A DNA stretch of 46,705 nt from Staphylococcus ureilyticus (GTDB lineage: Bacteria; Bacillota; Bacilli; Staphylococcales; Staphylococcaceae): positions 1-46,705 of the forward strand of contig NZ_PPRL01000048.1 in assembly GCF_002902235.1 (NCBI RefSeq), given 5' to 3'. The notes under the pieces were generated by a model, which searched no databases, was not told where the DNA came from, and saw only the letters and a program-made list of their open reading frames with translations. Shown here in pieces: positions 19,750 to 31,889 of this stretch. Positions within the stretch are counted from its first letter, which is position 1, and every line of letters starts with the position of its first letter. The position numbers and the translations under genes are program-made.

Positions 19750-20583
19750 ATGGCTCTAAAAAAATATAAGCCAATTACTAACGGTCGTCGTAATATGACT
19801 AGTTTAGATTTCGCTGAAATTACGAAAACTACTCCTGAAAAGTCACTATTACAACCGCTACCGAAAAGAGCGGGACGAAATCATCAAGGTAAATTGACTG
19901 TACGCCATCATGGCGGTGGACACAAACGTCAATATCGTGTAATTGATTTCAAACGTAACAAAGATGGTATCCAAGCAAAAGTTGATTCAATTCAATATGA
20001 TCCAAACCGTTCAGCAAATATCGCATTGTTATTTTACGCTGATGGAGAAAAACGTTATATTATTGCACCTAAAAACTTAAAAGTAGGTCAAACACTTGAA
20101 AGTGGTGCAGAAGCAGATATTAAAGTAGGTAATGCACTACCACTACAAAATATTCCAGTAGGTACTGTTATTCATAACATCGAGTTGAAACCTGGTAGAG
20201 GTGGACAAATCGCTCGTTCTGCTGGTGCAAGTGCACAAGTATTAGGTAAAGAAGGTAAATATGTATTAATCAGATTAAGATCTGGCGAAGTACGTATGAT
20301 TCTTTCAACTTGCCGTGCTACTATTGGACAAGTTGGTAATATCCAACACGAACTTGTTAACGTTGGTAAAGCTGGACGTTCAAGATGGAAAGGTATCCGT
20401 CCGACAGTTCGTGGTTCTGTAATGAACCCTAACGATCACCCACACGGTGGTGGTGAAGGACGCGCACCAATCGGTATGCCTTCTCCAATGTCACCTTGGG
20501 GCAAACCAACACTTGGTAAGAAAACACGTCGCGGTAAAAAATCATCAGATAAACTTATCGTTCGTGGACGTAAGAAAAAATAA
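19750..20583 (+). CDS. rplB: 50S ribosomal protein L2
   Basis: 277 residues, full length. The hallmarks are [20 protein letters not shown] and the C-terminal [19 protein letters not shown], whose His lies near the peptidyl-transferase centre. It is needed for subunit association. AAGGAGG lies upstream. A 64-nt gap with a GC-rich hairpin separates it from rpsS, the longest gap in this part of the operon. Confidence 0.98.
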   Translation: MALKKYKPITNGRRNMTSLDFAEITKTTPEKSLLQPLPKRAGRNHQGKLTVRHHGGGHKRQYRVIDFKRNKDGIQAKVDSIQYDPNRSANIALLFYADGEKRYIIAPKNLKVGQTLESGAEADIKVGNALPLQNIPVGTVIHNIELKPGRGGQIARSAGASAQVLGKEGKYVLIRLRSGEVRMILSTCRATIGQVGNIQHELVNVGKAGRSRWKGIRPTVRGSVMNPNDHPHGGGEGRAPIGMPSPMSPWGKPTLGKKTRRGKKSSDKLIVRGRKKK

Positions 20584-20647
20584 AAATAACTTATTTGGGT
20601 GTGCGGCTTAACCGCTGCACGCACATAATAAGAAGGGAGGCGCCACT
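20584..20647 (+). other. rplB-rpsS spacer with GC-rich hairpin
   Basis: GCGG-CTTAA-CCGC (20602-20614) sits inside a partly self-complementary GTG...CAC frame, in an otherwise AT-rich operon. No T run follows, so it is not a classic terminator. It may stabilise or be processed as mRNA (inference). Confidence 0.5.
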
Positions 20648-20926
20648 ATGGCTCGTAGTATTAAAAAAGGACCTTTCGTTGACGATCACCTAATGAAAAA
20701 GGTTGAAGCTCAAAGCGGAAGCGAGAAAAAACAAGTAATCAAAACTTGGTCACGTCGTTCAACTATTTTCCCTGATTTCATCGGACATACATTCGCTGTA
20801 TATGATGGACGTAAACATGTGCCTGTATTTGTAACAGAAGATATGGTTGGTCATAAACTTGGAGAGTTTGCACCAACACGTACATTTAAAGGTCACGTTG
20901 CAGACGATAAAAAAACAAGAAGATAA
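20648..20926 (+). CDS. rpsS: 30S ribosomal protein S19
   Basis: 92 residues. It begins [13 protein letters not shown] and contains [20 protein letters not shown], both diagnostic. S19 lies in the 30S head near S13 and contacts bridge B1a. GGGAGG is placed 6-8 nt before the ATG. rplV follows after 28 nt. Confidence 0.98.
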   Translation: MARSIKKGPFVDDHLMKKVEAQSGSEKKQVIKTWSRRSTIFPDFIGHTFAVYDGRKHVPVFVTEDMVGHKLGEFAPTRTFKGHVADDKKTRR

Positions 20927-20954
20927 TATCTAACAGGTAGAGGAGGAAATTGGA

Positions 20955-21308
20955 ATGGAAGCAAAAGCGGTTGCTAAAACAATAAGAATCGCACCTCGTA
21001 AAGTTAGATTAGTATTAGATCTAATTAGAGGCAAAAGCGCTGGTGAAGCGATAGCGATTTTGAAATTAACAAACAAGGCTTCATCACCAGTAATTGAGAA
21101 ATTATTAATGTCCGCTTTAGCTAATGCAGAACATAACTATGACATGAACACAGATGAGTTAATAGTTAAAGAAGCTTATGCTAATGAAGGACCAACTTTA
21201 AAACGTTTCCGTCCACGTGCACAAGGTAGTGCAAGTGCGATTAACAAACGTACAAGCCACATTACAATCGTCGTAAGTGACGGTAAAGAAGAAGCTAAAG
21301 AAGCTTAA
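20955..21308 (+). CDS. rplV: 50S ribosomal protein L22
   Basis: 117 residues. The N-terminal core [18 protein letters not shown] and the beta-hairpin tip region [21 protein letters not shown] line the exit tunnel beside L4. No duplication or deletion of the hairpin (a known macrolide-resistance change) is seen. AGAGGAGG precedes the ATG. Confidence 0.98.
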   Translation: MEAKAVAKTIRIAPRKVRLVLDLIRGKSAGEAIAILKLTNKASSPVIEKLLMSALANAEHNYDMNTDELIVKEAYANEGPTLKRFRPRAQGSASAINKRTSHITIVVSDGKEEAKEA

Positions 21309-21331
21309 TAAAATCTTAAGGAGGGAACACT

Positions 21332-21985
21332 GTGGGTCAAAAAATTAATCCAATTGGACTTCGTGTCGGTGTAATCCGTGATTGGGAAGCTAAATGGTAT
21401 GCAGAAAAAGACTTCGCATCATTATTACACGAAGATTTAAAAATCCGTAAGTTTATTGATAACGCATTAAGTGAAGCTTCAGTTTCTCATGTAGAAATTG
21501 AACGTGCTGCTAATCGTATCAACATCGCTATTCACACTGGTAAACCTGGTATGGTAATCGGTAAAGGCGGTTCAGAAATAGAAAAACTTCGTAACAAATT
21601 AAATTCATTAACAAATAAAAAAGTACACATCAACGTAATTGAAATCAAAAAAGTAGATTTAGATGCTAAATTGGTAGCGGAAAACATTGCGCGTCAATTA
21701 GAAAATCGTGCATCTTTCCGTCGTGTACAAAAACAAGCTATTACAAGAGCGATGAAACAAGGCGCTAAAGGTATCAAAACACAAGTATCTGGTCGTTTAG
21801 CTGGTGCTGATATCGCTCGTGCAGAACAATATTCAGAAGGAACTGTTCCACTTCATACACTACGTGCTGACATAGGCTATGCACACGCAGAAGCAGACAC
21901 AACTTATGGTAAGTTAGGTGTCAAAGTGTGGATTTATCGTGGAGAAGTTCTTCCTACTAAGAACACTAGTGAAGGAGGAAAATAA
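21332..21985 (+). CDS. rpsC: 30S ribosomal protein S3
   Basis: 217 residues. It starts with GTG ([15 protein letters not shown]). A KH domain with [17 protein letters not shown] (about 70-86) binds RNA, and the C-terminal domain follows. S3 forms the mRNA entry channel and helicase site with S4 and S5. AAGGAGGG precedes the start. Only 2 nt separate it from rplP. Confidence 0.98.
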   Translation: MGQKINPIGLRVGVIRDWEAKWYAEKDFASLLHEDLKIRKFIDNALSEASVSHVEIERAANRINIAIHTGKPGMVIGKGGSEIEKLRNKLNSLTNKKVHINVIEIKKVDLDAKLVAENIARQLENRASFRRVQKQAITRAMKQGAKGIKTQVSGRLAGADIARAEQYSEGTVPLHTLRADIGYAHAEADTTYGKLGVKVWIYRGEVLPTKNTSEGGK

Positions 21986-21987
21986 TA

Positions 21988-22422
21988 ATGTTACTACCAA
22001 AACGTGTTAAATATCGTCGTCAACATCGTCCTAAAACAACTGGTCGTTCTAAAGGCGGTAACTATGTAACATTTGGTGAGTATGGTTTACAAGCAACTAC
22101 AACGTCTTGGATCACATCTCGTCAAATCGAATCAGCTCGTATTGCAATGACTCGTTATATGAAACGTGGCGGGAAAGTTTGGATCAAAATCTTCCCACAC
22201 ACACCTTACACTAAAAAACCTTTAGAAGTTCGTATGGGTGCTGGTAAAGGTGCCGTTGAAGGCTGGATTGCTGTTGCAAAACCAGGTAGAATTTTATTTG
22301 AAGTTGCAGGCGTAAACGAAGAAGTTGCGCGTGAAGCATTACGTTTAGCTAGTCACAAACTTCCAGTTAAAACTAAGTTTGTAAAACGTGAAGAATTGGG
22401 TGGTGAAACAAATGAAAGCTAA
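21988..22422 (+). CDS. rplP: 50S ribosomal protein L16
   Basis: 144 residues. [20 protein letters not shown] and [19 protein letters not shown] are diagnostic. L16 organises the A-site tRNA region of 23S rRNA. GGAGG lies in the rpsC end. The rpmC start codon lies inside the last codons of this gene (11-nt overlap), suggesting coupled translation. Confidence 0.98.
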   Translation: MLLPKRVKYRRQHRPKTTGRSKGGNYVTFGEYGLQATTTSWITSRQIESARIAMTRYMKRGGKVWIKIFPHTPYTKKPLEVRMGAGKGAVEGWIAVAKPGRILFEVAGVNEEVAREALRLASHKLPVKTKFVKREELGGETNES

Positions 22423-22621
22423 GGAAATTAGAGACTTAACCACTTCTGAAATCGAAGAACAAATCAAATCTTCAAAAGAGGAGCTTTTTAACCTACGCTT
22501 TCAGTTAGCTACAGGACAATTAGAGGAAACTGCACGTATTCGTACAGTAAGAAAAACGATTGCACGTCTAAAAACTGTTGCTCGTGAAAGAGAAATTGAA
22601 CAAGGTAAGGCTAATCAATAA
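22412..22621 (+). CDS. rpmC: 50S ribosomal protein L29
   Basis: 69 residues. It begins [17 protein letters not shown], the usual start, with the helical hairpin containing [15 protein letters not shown]29 sits near the tunnel exit and helps bind SRP and trigger factor. I chose the ATG at 22412, with GGGTGG upstream in rplP. An ATG at 22388 would add a non-homologous 8-residue tail. Confidence 0.95.
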   Translation: MKAKEIRDLTTSEIEEQIKSSKEELFNLRFQLATGQLEETARIRTVRKTIARLKTVAREREIEQGKANQ

Positions 22622-22647
22622 TCAAATTGAAAGAGGAGGTTACTAAA

Positions 22648-22911
22648 GTGAGCGAAAGAAATGATCGTAAAGTTTATGTAGGTAGAGTCGTTTCCGATAA
22701 AATGGATAAAACAGTAACTGTACTTGTTGAAACATACAAAACACACAAACTATATGGCAAACGAGTAAAATACTCTAAAAAATACAAAACACATGATGAA
22801 AACAACTCAGCTAAATTAGGGGACATCGTTAAGATTCAAGAAACACGTCCTTTATCAGCAACTAAGCGTTTCCGTTTAGTAGATATTGTTGAAGAATCAG
22901 TAATTATTTAA
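22648..22911 (+). CDS. rpsQ: 30S ribosomal protein S17
   Basis: 87 residues. It is an OB-fold protein that binds 16S rRNA early. [21 protein letters not shown] is typical. The start is GTG at 22648, supported by GAGGAGG 8 nt upstream. A start at 22627 would place the Shine-Dalgarno inside the coding sequence and add 7 unrelated residues. Confidence 0.96.
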   Translation: MSERNDRKVYVGRVVSDKMDKTVTVLVETYKTHKLYGKRVKYSKKYKTHDENNSAKLGDIVKIQETRPLSATKRFRLVDIVEESVII

Positions 22912-22938
22912 TAAACAGTGAAGATAAAGGAGGTTTAA

Positions 22939-23310
<372 letters not shown>

Positions 23311-23351
23311 TAAACTATTTATAAATATATAAATTTAAGGAGGTGCCACAC

Positions 23352-23672
23352 ATGCATATCAAAAAAGGTGACAACGTAAAAGTTATCGCAGGTAAAGACA
23401 AAGGTAAAGAAGGTAAAGTAGTAGCTACTGAACCTAAAAAAGACCGTGTCGTTGTGGAAGGTGTTAACACTATTAAAAAACACCAAAAACCAACTCAATT
23501 TAATCCTGAAGGTGGAATCTTAGAAACAGAGGCAGCAATCCATGTTTCTAATGTACAATTATTAGACCCTAAAACGAATGAACCTACTCGTGTAGGTTAC
23601 AAATTCGAAGACGGTAAAAAAGTTAGAATTGCAAAAAAATCTGGCGAAGAAATTAAATCTAATAATGAATAA
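23352..23672 (+). CDS. rplX: 50S ribosomal protein L24
   Basis: 106 residues with a KOW motif, [21 protein letters not shown]24 starts 50S assembly at the 5' end of 23S rRNA. The ATG at 23352 follows AAGGAGGTG (23338-23346). The GTG within that Shine-Dalgarno (23343) is not a sensible start, although it is in frame. Confidence 0.96.
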   Translation: MHIKKGDNVKVIAGKDKGKEGKVVATEPKKDRVVVEGVNTIKKHQKPTQFNPEGGILETEAAIHVSNVQLLDPKTNEPTRVGYKFEDGKKVRIAKKSGEEIKSNNE

Positions 23673-23694
23673 TTAATTGAAAGGAGGATCCACT

Positions 23695-24234
23695 GTGAAT
23701 CGTTTAAAAGAAAAATTTAATACTGAAGTTACAACGGACTTAGTAAAAAAATTCAACTATAGTTCTGTAATGGAAGTACCAAAAATAGAAAAAATTGTAG
23801 TAAACATGGGTGTTGGTGATGCTGTACAAAACTCTAAAGTATTAGATGATGCTGTAGAAGAATTACAAGCTATCACTGGTCAAAAACCATTAGTAACTAA
23901 AGCGAAAAAATCTGTCGCTACATTCCGTTTGCGTGAAGGTATGCCAATCGGTGCTAAAGTAACTTTACGCGGTGAAAGAATGTATGACTTTTTAGATAAA
24001 TTAATTGCGGTATCACTTCCACGTGTTCGTGACTTCCGTGGTGTATCAAAATCTGCATTTGACGGTAGAGGTAACTACACTTTAGGTGTTAAAGAACAAT
24101 TAATTTTCCCTGAAATCGACTACGACCGAGTAAGTAAAATACGAGGAATGGATATCGTTATCGTAACAACTGCTAACACTGACGAGGAAGCTCGTGAATT
24201 GTTAACACAATTCGGTATGCCATTTCAAAAATAA
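23695..24234 (+). CDS. rplE: 50S ribosomal protein L5
   Basis: 179 residues. Core motifs are [19 protein letters not shown] and the C-terminal [21 protein letters not shown]5 binds 5S rRNA and contacts the P-site tRNA. The start is GTG at 23695, preceded by AAAGGAGG. The longer frame from 23677 runs back through the Shine-Dalgarno and is rejected. Confidence 0.97.
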   Translation: MNRLKEKFNTEVTTDLVKKFNYSSVMEVPKIEKIVVNMGVGDAVQNSKVLDDAVEELQAITGQKPLVTKAKKSVATFRLREGMPIGAKVTLRGERMYDFLDKLIAVSLPRVRDFRGVSKSAFDGRGNYTLGVKEQLIFPEIDYDRVSKIRGMDIVIVTTANTDEEARELLTQFGMPFQK

Positions 24235-24255
24235 TCTCTAAAGGAGGCTAATTAA

Positions 24256-24441
24256 GTGGCTAAAAGTTCAATGGTTGCTAAGCAACAAAAAAAACAAAAG
24301 TTCCAAGTACGTGAATATACGCGTTGTGAACGTTGTGGTCGTCCACATTCTGTATATCGTAAATTTAAATTATGCCGTATTTGTTTCCGTGAATTAGCTT
24401 ATAAAGGCCAAATCCCTGGCGTTCGTAAAGCTAGCTGGTAA
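24256..24441 (+). CDS. rpsZ: 30S ribosomal protein S14, zinc-binding type
   Basis: 61 residues, the short zinc form. Cys24-x2-Cys27 and Cys40-x2-Cys43 bind zinc. The ending [11 protein letters not shown] is typical. It starts with GTG after AAGGAGG. Staphylococci also carry a zinc-free S14 paralogue elsewhere, used under zinc limitation; this operon copy is the zinc-dependent one. Confidence 0.97.
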   Translation: MAKSSMVAKQQKKQKFQVREYTRCERCGRPHSVYRKFKLCRICFRELAYKGQIPGVRKASW

Positions 24442-24472
24442 TAGAAAAAAGTCTGAAAGGAGGCAACATTCA

Positions 24473-24871
24473 ATGACAATCAACGATCCAATTGCAGATA
24501 TGCTAACTCGTGTAAGAAACGCAAACATGGTGCGTCACGATAAGTTAGAATTACCTGCATCAAATATTAAAAAAGAAATTGCTGAAATATTAAAAAGTGA
24601 AGGTTTCATTAAAAACGTAGAATACGTTGAAGACGATAAACAAGGGGTTATCCGTTTATTCCTTAAATATGGTCAAAACAATGAACGTGTTATCACTGGA
24701 TTAAAACGTATCTCAAAACCAGGTTTACGTGTTTATGCTAAAGCAAACGAAGTACCTAAAGTATTAAATGGTTTAGGTATTGCATTAGTTTCTACTTCTG
24801 AAGGTGTAATCACTGATAAAGAAGCAAGAAAACGTAATATTGGTGGAGAAATCTTAGGTTACGTTTGGTAA
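24473..24871 (+). CDS. rpsH: 30S ribosomal protein S8
   Basis: 132 residues. [13 protein letters not shown] at the N-terminus and [10 protein letters not shown] with the C-terminal [10 protein letters not shown] are diagnostic. S8 binds the central domain of 16S rRNA and in enterobacteria represses the spc operon. AAAGGAGG precedes the ATG. Confidence 0.98.
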   Translation: MTINDPIADMLTRVRNANMVRHDKLELPASNIKKEIAEILKSEGFIKNVEYVEDDKQGVIRLFLKYGQNNERVITGLKRISKPGLRVYAKANEVPKVLNGLGIALVSTSEGVITDKEARKRNIGGEILGYVW

Positions 24872-24898
24872 TAATTAATAACAAGGAGGTGCGATAAC

Positions 24899-25435
24899 AT
24901 GAGTCGTGTTGGTAAAAAAATTATTGACATCCCTAGCGACGTTACAGTAACTATCGAAGGAAATACAGTTTCTGTTAAAGGTCCAAAAGGCGAATTATCA
25001 CAAACAATGAATGAAAGAATGACATATAAGCAAGATGAAAACACATTAGAAGTTGTTAGACCAACTGATTCTCAAAATGATAGAACAGTTCATGGTACAA
25101 CTCGTGCTTTGATTAATAATATGATTCTAGGTGTTAAAGATGGCTATAAAAAAACACTTGAGCTTGTAGGTGTTGGTTACCGTGCTCAAATGCAAGGTAA
25201 TGACCTAGTATTAAACGTTGGATACTCACATCCAGTTGAATTTAAAGCTGAAGATGGAATCACTTTCGGTGTTGATAAAAACACTACAGTAACTGTAGAA
25301 GGTATTTCAAAAGAACAAGTTGGAGCGATTGCATCAAACATCCGTTCAGTAAGACCTCCAGAACCTTACAAAGGTAAAGGAATCCGTTACCAAGGTGAAT
25401 ACGTTCGCCGTAAAGAAGGTAAAACTGGTAAATAA
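24899..25435 (+). CDS. rplF: 50S ribosomal protein L6
   Basis: 178 residues with two duplicated beta-alpha domains. [15 protein letters not shown] and the C-terminal [22 protein letters not shown] are diagnostic. L6 lies by the sarcin-ricin loop and factor site. AAGGAGGTG precedes the ATG. Confidence 0.98.
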   Translation: MSRVGKKIIDIPSDVTVTIEGNTVSVKGPKGELSQTMNERMTYKQDENTLEVVRPTDSQNDRTVHGTTRALINNMILGVKDGYKKTLELVGVGYRAQMQGNDLVLNVGYSHPVEFKAEDGITFGVDKNTTVTVEGISKEQVGAIASNIRSVRPPEPYKGKGIRYQGEYVRRKEGKTGK

Positions 25436-25466
25436 TAAATAACTTTCAGAAGAAAGGAGTAATAAA

Positions 25467-25829
25467 ATGATCAGCAAAATTGATAAAAACAAAGTGCGTT
25501 TGAAAAGACATGCACGTGTCCGTAACAAATTGTCTGGCACTGCTGAAAAACCACGTCTAAATGTTTATCGTTCAAACAAACACATTTATGCACAAGTTAT
25601 CGATGATGTTAATGGCAAAACATTAGCACAAGCTTCAACACAAGAAAAAGATCTAGCTAATGAAACTGGATCTAAAGTTGATTTATCAGCTAAAGTCGGC
25701 GAAACAATTGCTAAAAGAGCAAATGAAAAAGGCGTAAAAACAATTGTATTTGACCGCGGAGGATATTTATATCACGGACGTGTTAAAGCATTAGCAGAAG
25801 CAGCTCGTGAAAATGGTTTAGAATTTTAA
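25467..25829 (+). CDS. rplR: 50S ribosomal protein L18
   Basis: 120 residues. It has a basic N-terminus, [19 protein letters not shown], and the C-terminal [21 protein letters not shown]18 brings 5S rRNA to the large subunit together with L5. AAAGGAG precedes the ATG. The middle (residues about 55-90) is the least conserved part compared with S. aureus as I remember it. Confidence 0.98.
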   Translation: MISKIDKNKVRLKRHARVRNKLSGTAEKPRLNVYRSNKHIYAQVIDDVNGKTLAQASTQEKDLANETGSKVDLSAKVGETIAKRANEKGVKTIVFDRGGYLYHGRVKALAEAARENGLEF

Positions 25830-25849
25830 TTTAAAGGAGGGACATTTAC

Positions 25850-26347
25850 ATGGCTCGTAGAGAAGAAGCGAAAGAATTTGAAGAACGCGTTGTTACAATT
25901 AATCGTGTTGCAAAAGTTGTAAAAGGTGGTCGTAGTTTCCGTTTCAGCGCTTTAGTAGTAGTTGGAGATAAAAACGGTCGCGTTGGATTCGGTACTGGTA
26001 AAGCACAAGAGGTACCTGAAGCAATCAAAAAAGCAGTTGAAGCAGCTAAGAAAAACTTAGTTGAAGTTCCACGTGTCGAAGGTACAACTCCTCACATGAT
26101 TACTGGACAATTCAGTTCAGGTAGTGTATTAATGAAACCAGCTGCACCTGGTACTGGTGTTATTGCGGGTGGTCCTGTTCGTGCGGTGTTAGAACTAGCA
26201 GGTATCACTGATATCTTAAGTAAATCTTTAGGTTCAAACACACCAATCAACATGGTGCGTGCAACAATTAATGGATTACAAAACCTTAAAAATGCTGAAC
26301 AAGTTGCGAAATTACGTGGCAAGTCAGTAGAAGAATTATATAATTAA
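25850..26347 (+). CDS. rpsE: 30S ribosomal protein S5
   Basis: 165 residues. The double-stranded-RNA-binding fold [19 protein letters not shown] and the C-terminal [17 protein letters not shown] are diagnostic. S5 takes part in decoding fidelity and the mRNA helicase site. AAAGGAGGG precedes the ATG. rpmD follows after 16 nt. Confidence 0.98.
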   Translation: MARREEAKEFEERVVTINRVAKVVKGGRSFRFSALVVVGDKNGRVGFGTGKAQEVPEAIKKAVEAAKKNLVEVPRVEGTTPHMITGQFSSGSVLMKPAAPGTGVIAGGPVRAVLELAGITDILSKSLGSNTPINMVRATINGLQNLKNAEQVAKLRGKSVEELYN

Positions 26348-26363
26348 GGAGGGAAAATAAGTT

Positions 26364-26543
26364 ATGGCTAAATTACAAATTACCCTCACTCGTAGTGTTA
26401 TAGGTCGTCCAGAAACACAACGTAAAACTGTTGAAGCTTTAGGTTTGAAAAAAACAAACTCTTCAGTAGTTGTTGAAGATAACCCTGCTATTCGTGGGCA
26501 AATCAACAAAGTAAGTCACTTAGTGACAGTAGAAGAAAAATAA
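26364..26543 (+). CDS. rpmD: 50S ribosomal protein L30
   Basis: 59 residues, ATG at 26364 and TAA at 26541-26543. [20 protein letters not shown] is the L30 signature. GGAGGG lies upstream at 26348-26353. It fills the gap between rpsE and rplO, as in other Firmicutes spc operons. Confidence 0.97.
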   Translation: MAKLQITLTRSVIGRPETQRKTVEALGLKKTNSSVVVEDNPAIRGQINKVSHLVTVEEK

Positions 26544-26559
26544 TTAAGGAGGTGCCGAA

Positions 26560-26999
26560 ATGAAATTACATGAGTTAAAACCAGCAGAAGGTTCTCGTAA
26601 AGTTCGTAACCGCGTAGGTCGTGGTGCAGCTACTGGTAACGGTAAAACTAGTGGCCGTGGACAAAAAGGACAAAAAGCGCGTTCAGGTGGTAGTATCAGA
26701 CCAGGATTTGAAGGTGGACAATTACCTTTATTCCGCCGTTTACCAAAACGAGGTTTTACTAACATTAACCGCAAAGAATATGCTATTGTTAACTTAGACC
26801 AACTTAATAAATTTGAGGATGGTACTGAAGTAACTCCTGCTTTATTAGTAGAATCTGGTGTAGTTAAAAGTGAAAAATCTGGTATTAAAGTACTAGGCAA
26901 TGGTTCACTTGACAAGAAGTTAACAGTGAAAGCTAACAAATTCTCTGCTTCTGCAGCAGAAGCTATTGATGCTAAAGGCGGAGCACACGAGGTGATCTA

Positions 27000-27000
<1 letters not shown>
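26560..27000 (+). CDS. rplO: 50S ribosomal protein L15
   Basis: 146 residues. It has a Gly-rich basic N-terminal extension ([20 protein letters not shown]) that threads into 23S rRNA, and a globular C-terminal domain. AAGGAGGTG precedes the ATG. Its TAA shares one base with the secY ATG (TAATG at 26998-27002), so translation of the two is probably coupled. Confidence 0.98.
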
Positions 27001-28960
<1,960 letters not shown>

Positions 28961-29133
28961 TATCAACTTTGTACGGTCTATGTAATGCCAAGAGTATAAA
29001 CGAAAAAGAGTGACAATGCGATATAGTAATTCATTTTAATTTTGTTGAACTTATTAACAACACTTATAGACTCGTAGGGTTAGAGTTGATCTTAGACGAT
29101 AACCAACTATTGTAAAAAGGGGGAAGTTAATAA
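28961..29133 (+). other. adk-infA spacer, possible internal promoter
   Basis: 173 nt without a gene, the longest gap in the ribosomal block. A promoter-like pair TTGAAC (29044-29049) and TAGACT is present at about 16-nt spacing, in a sequence that also contains TTGTT/AACAA. AGTTG and CAACT near 29085-29110 can pair. There is no terminator. An internal promoter for infA-rplQ is plausible but unproven. Confidence 0.35.
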
Positions 29134-29352
29134 ATGGCTAAGCAAGATGTTATTGAATTAGAAGGTACAGTATTAGATACTTTACCAAATGCAATGTTTA
29201 AAGTAGAATTAGAAAATGGTCATGAGATTTTAGCTCACGTTAGTGGTAAAATCAGAATGAATTATATTCGAATTCTACCTGGCGACAAAGTAACTGTAGA
29301 AATGTCTCCGTATGATTTAACACGCGGAAGAATTACGTATCGTTATAAATAA
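29134..29352 (+). CDS. infA: Translation initiation factor IF-1
   Basis: 72 residues, a single OB-fold. [13 protein letters not shown] and [20 protein letters not shown] are diagnostic. It occupies the ribosomal A site during initiation. AAAAGGGGGAAG precedes the ATG. It follows a 173-nt gap in which Bacillus has map. Confidence 0.98.
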
Positions 29353-29371
29353 TCGTCACTCCATAATATAG

Positions 29372-29497
<126 letters not shown>

Positions 29498-29518
29498 TAA
29501 AGAGAGGTGTAAATAATT

Positions 29519-29884
29519 ATGGCACGTATAGCAGGAGTAGATATTCCACGTGAAAAACGTATTGTTATTTCGTTAACTTATGTATATGGTATCGGTACTA
29601 CTACAGCTCAAAAAATTGTTGAAGAAGCAAATGTATCTGCAGATACACGCGTTAAAGACTTAACTGATGACGAATTAGGTCGTATCCGTGAAGTTATCGA
29701 CAATTATAAAGTAGAAGGTGACTTACGTCGTGAGCAAAACTTAAACATTAAACGTTTAATGGAAATCTCATCATACCGTGGTATCCGTCACCGTCGTGGA
29801 TTACCAGTACGCGGACAAAAAACAAAAAACAATGCTCGTACTCGTAAAGGCCCAGTTAAAACTGTAGCTAACAAGAAAAAATAA
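29519..29884 (+). CDS. rpsM: 30S ribosomal protein S13
   Basis: 121 residues. [21 protein letters not shown] and [20 protein letters not shown] are diagnostic. S13 is in the 30S head; its C-terminal tail contacts the P-site tRNA and it forms bridge B1. AGAGAGGTG precedes the ATG. Confidence 0.98.
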   Translation: MARIAGVDIPREKRIVISLTYVYGIGTTTAQKIVEEANVSADTRVKDLTDDELGRIREVIDNYKVEGDLRREQNLNIKRLMEISSYRGIRHRRGLPVRGQKTKNNARTRKGPVKTVANKKK

Positions 29885-29907
29885 TAGGTAAAGGAGGCAA
29901 ATTTTAA

Positions 29908-30297
29908 ATGGCACGTAAACAAGTATCTCGTAAACGTAGAGTGAAAAAGAATATTGAGAATGGTGTAGCACATATCCGCTCAACATTCAATAATACAATC
30001 GTAACTATTACTGATGAATTTGGTAATGCTTTATCATGGTCATCAGCAGGTGCACTTGGATTTAAAGGATCAAAAAAATCAACACCATTCGCAGCACAAA
30101 TGGCATCAGAAACTGCAGCTAAAGCAGCTATGGAACATGGTTTGAAAACTGTTGAAGTTACAGTTAAAGGTCCTGGCCCAGGTCGTGAATCAGCGATCCG
30201 TGCATTACAATCAGCTGGATTAGATGTAACTGCAATCCGTGACGTTACTCCAGTACCACATAATGGTTGTCGTCCACCAAAACGTCGTCGCGTATAA
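29908..30297 (+). CDS. rpsK: 30S ribosomal protein S11
   Basis: 129 residues. [19 protein letters not shown] and the C-terminal [18 protein letters not shown] are diagnostic. S11 lies on the platform near the mRNA exit and E site. AAAGGAGG precedes the ATG. A 76-nt gap without visible structure leads to rpoA. Confidence 0.98.
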   Translation: MARKQVSRKRRVKKNIENGVAHIRSTFNNTIVTITDEFGNALSWSSAGALGFKGSKKSTPFAAQMASETAAKAAMEHGLKTVEVTVKGPGPGRESAIRALQSAGLDVTAIRDVTPVPHNGCRPPKRRRV

Positions 30298-30373
30298 TAT
30301 TATCGTTATTGTCGCAAGTCACTGAGAAACACAGTACAATTCAAGTCGACGTAATCAAGGAGGATATTTGTAA

Positions 30374-31318
30374 ATGATTGAAATCGAAAAACCTAGAATT
30401 GAAACAATTGAAATTAGTGAAGATGCTAAATTCGGTAAGTTCGTTGTTGAACCACTAGAACGTGGCTACGGTACTACACTAGGAAACTCCTTACGTCGTA
30501 TCCTACTATCTTCATTACCAGGTGCAGCCGTTAAGTACATCGAAATCGAAGGTGTATTACATGAATTCTCAGCAATAGATAATGTTGTAGAAGATGTTTC
30601 AACAATTATCATGAACATCAAAAAACTAGCATTGAAAATTTATTCTGAAGAAGATAAAACATTAGAGATTGATGTAAAAGATGAAGGCGAAGTTACTGCA
30701 AGTGACATCACACATGATAGTGATGTAGAGATTTTAAATCCTGAGATTAAGATCGCAACAGTATCTAAAGGTGGACATTTAAAAATCCGTCTTGTTGCTA
30801 ATAAGGGTAGAGGTTACGCATTAGCAGAACAAAATAACACTAGTGATTTACCAATTGGTGTAATTCCAGTGGATTCACTATATTCACCAGTAGAACGTGT
30901 TAACTATACTGTAGAAAACACACGTGTAGGTCAAAGTAGTGATTTTGATAAATTAACTTTAGATGTTTGGACTAATGGTTCTATTACGCCACAAGAGTCT
31001 GTTTCTCTAGCGGCAAAAATCTTAACTGAACATTTGAACATCTTCGTTGGATTAACTGATGAAGCTCAAAATGCTGAAATCATGATTGAAAAAGAAGAAG
31101 ATCAAAAAGAAAAAGTACTTGAAATGTCTATTGAAGAATTAGACCTATCTGTACGTTCATATAACTGTTTGAAACGCGCAGGTATTAATTCTGTTCAAGA
31201 ATTAGCTGATAAATCTGAAGCAGATATGATGAAAGTGCGCAATTTAGGACGTAAATCATTAGAAGAAGTTAAATATAAACTTGAAGATCTAGGTTTAGGT
31301 CTTAGAAAAGAAGATTAA
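30374..31318 (+). CDS. rpoA: RNA polymerase subunit alpha
   Basis: 314 residues. The N-terminal assembly domain (about 1-228) has [21 protein letters not shown] linker follows (about 229-247, Glu/Lys-rich). The C-terminal domain (about 248-314) has helix-hairpin-helix [19 protein letters not shown] and [17 protein letters not shown], which binds UP elements and activators. AAGGAGG precedes the ATG. Confidence 0.98.
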   Translation: MIEIEKPRIETIEISEDAKFGKFVVEPLERGYGTTLGNSLRRILLSSLPGAAVKYIEIEGVLHEFSAIDNVVEDVSTIIMNIKKLALKIYSEEDKTLEIDVKDEGEVTASDITHDSDVEILNPEIKIATVSKGGHLKIRLVANKGRGYALAEQNNTSDLPIGVIPVDSLYSPVERVNYTVENTRVGQSSDFDKLTLDVWTNGSITPQESVSLAAKILTEHLNIFVGLTDEAQNAEIMIEKEEDQKEKVLEMSIEELDLSVRSYNCLKRAGINSVQELADKSEADMMKVRNLGRKSLEEVKYKLEDLGLGLRKED

Positions 31319-31336
31319 TATAAAGGAGGTTAACTC

Positions 31337-31705
31337 ATGGGTTACAGAAAATTAGGACGTACATCTGATCAACGTAAAGCGATGTTACGTGACTTAGCTA
31401 CTTCACTTATTGTAAGTGAGCGTGTTGAAACTACAGAAGCACGTGCAAAAGAATTACGTAGTGTTGTTGAAAAATTAATCACTTTAGGTAAAAAAGGAGA
31501 TTTAGCATCTCGTCGTCAAGCTGCTAAAACTTTACGTAATGTTGAAATCTTAAATGAAGATGAAACAACACAAACTGCACTTCAAAAATTATTTGGTGAA
31601 ATTGCTGAACGTTATACAGAACGTCAAGGCGGTTACACTCGTATCCTTAAAGTAGGCCCTCGTCGTGGTGACGGTGCTGAATCAGTAATTATAGAATTAG
31701 TTTAA
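31337..31705 (+). CDS. rplQ: 50S ribosomal protein L17
   Basis: 122 residues. [20 protein letters not shown] is diagnostic, and the [22 protein letters not shown] ending is typical. L17 lies near the tunnel exit. AAAGGAGG precedes the ATG. It is the last gene of the block. A terminator follows at 31789-31853. Confidence 0.97.
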   Translation: MGYRKLGRTSDQRKAMLRDLATSLIVSERVETTEARAKELRSVVEKLITLGKKGDLASRRQAAKTLRNVEILNEDETTQTALQKLFGEIAERYTERQGGYTRILKVGPRRGDGAESVIIELV

Positions 31706-31788
31706 TTTAAATACACATACTACTATGTATAAAGCAAATGAGTGCAACGATAATGTTTGCCACATACAAATATTGTCTAGCTCAGAGT

Positions 31789-31853
31789 ACCCCATCAAAC
31801 TTAATAAATTTTAAAGCGTGAACTCAAATATGATGGGGTGCGCGCTTTTTTTT
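31789..31853 (+). terminator. Terminator of the S10-spc-alpha operon
   Basis: A 9-bp perfect stem ACCCCATCA/TGATGGGGT (31789-31797 with 31831-31839), then GCGCGC and eight T. AAAGCG in the loop (31813-31818) can pair with CGCTTT (31843-31848), giving a nested or pseudoknot-like alternative. Confidence 0.82.
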
Positions 31854-31856
31854 GTT

Positions 31857-31889
31857 AGCCCCCCTTAATTCGAAGAATTTAGGGGGGCT
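31857..31889. repeat. Long hairpin at the edge of the repeat array
   Basis: A 15-bp stem with one T-T mismatch: AGCCCCCCTTAATTC (31857-31871), loop GAA, and its complement (31875-31889). It overlaps the first repeat unit. No T run follows in either direction apart from the operon terminator just upstream. Confidence 0.8.
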
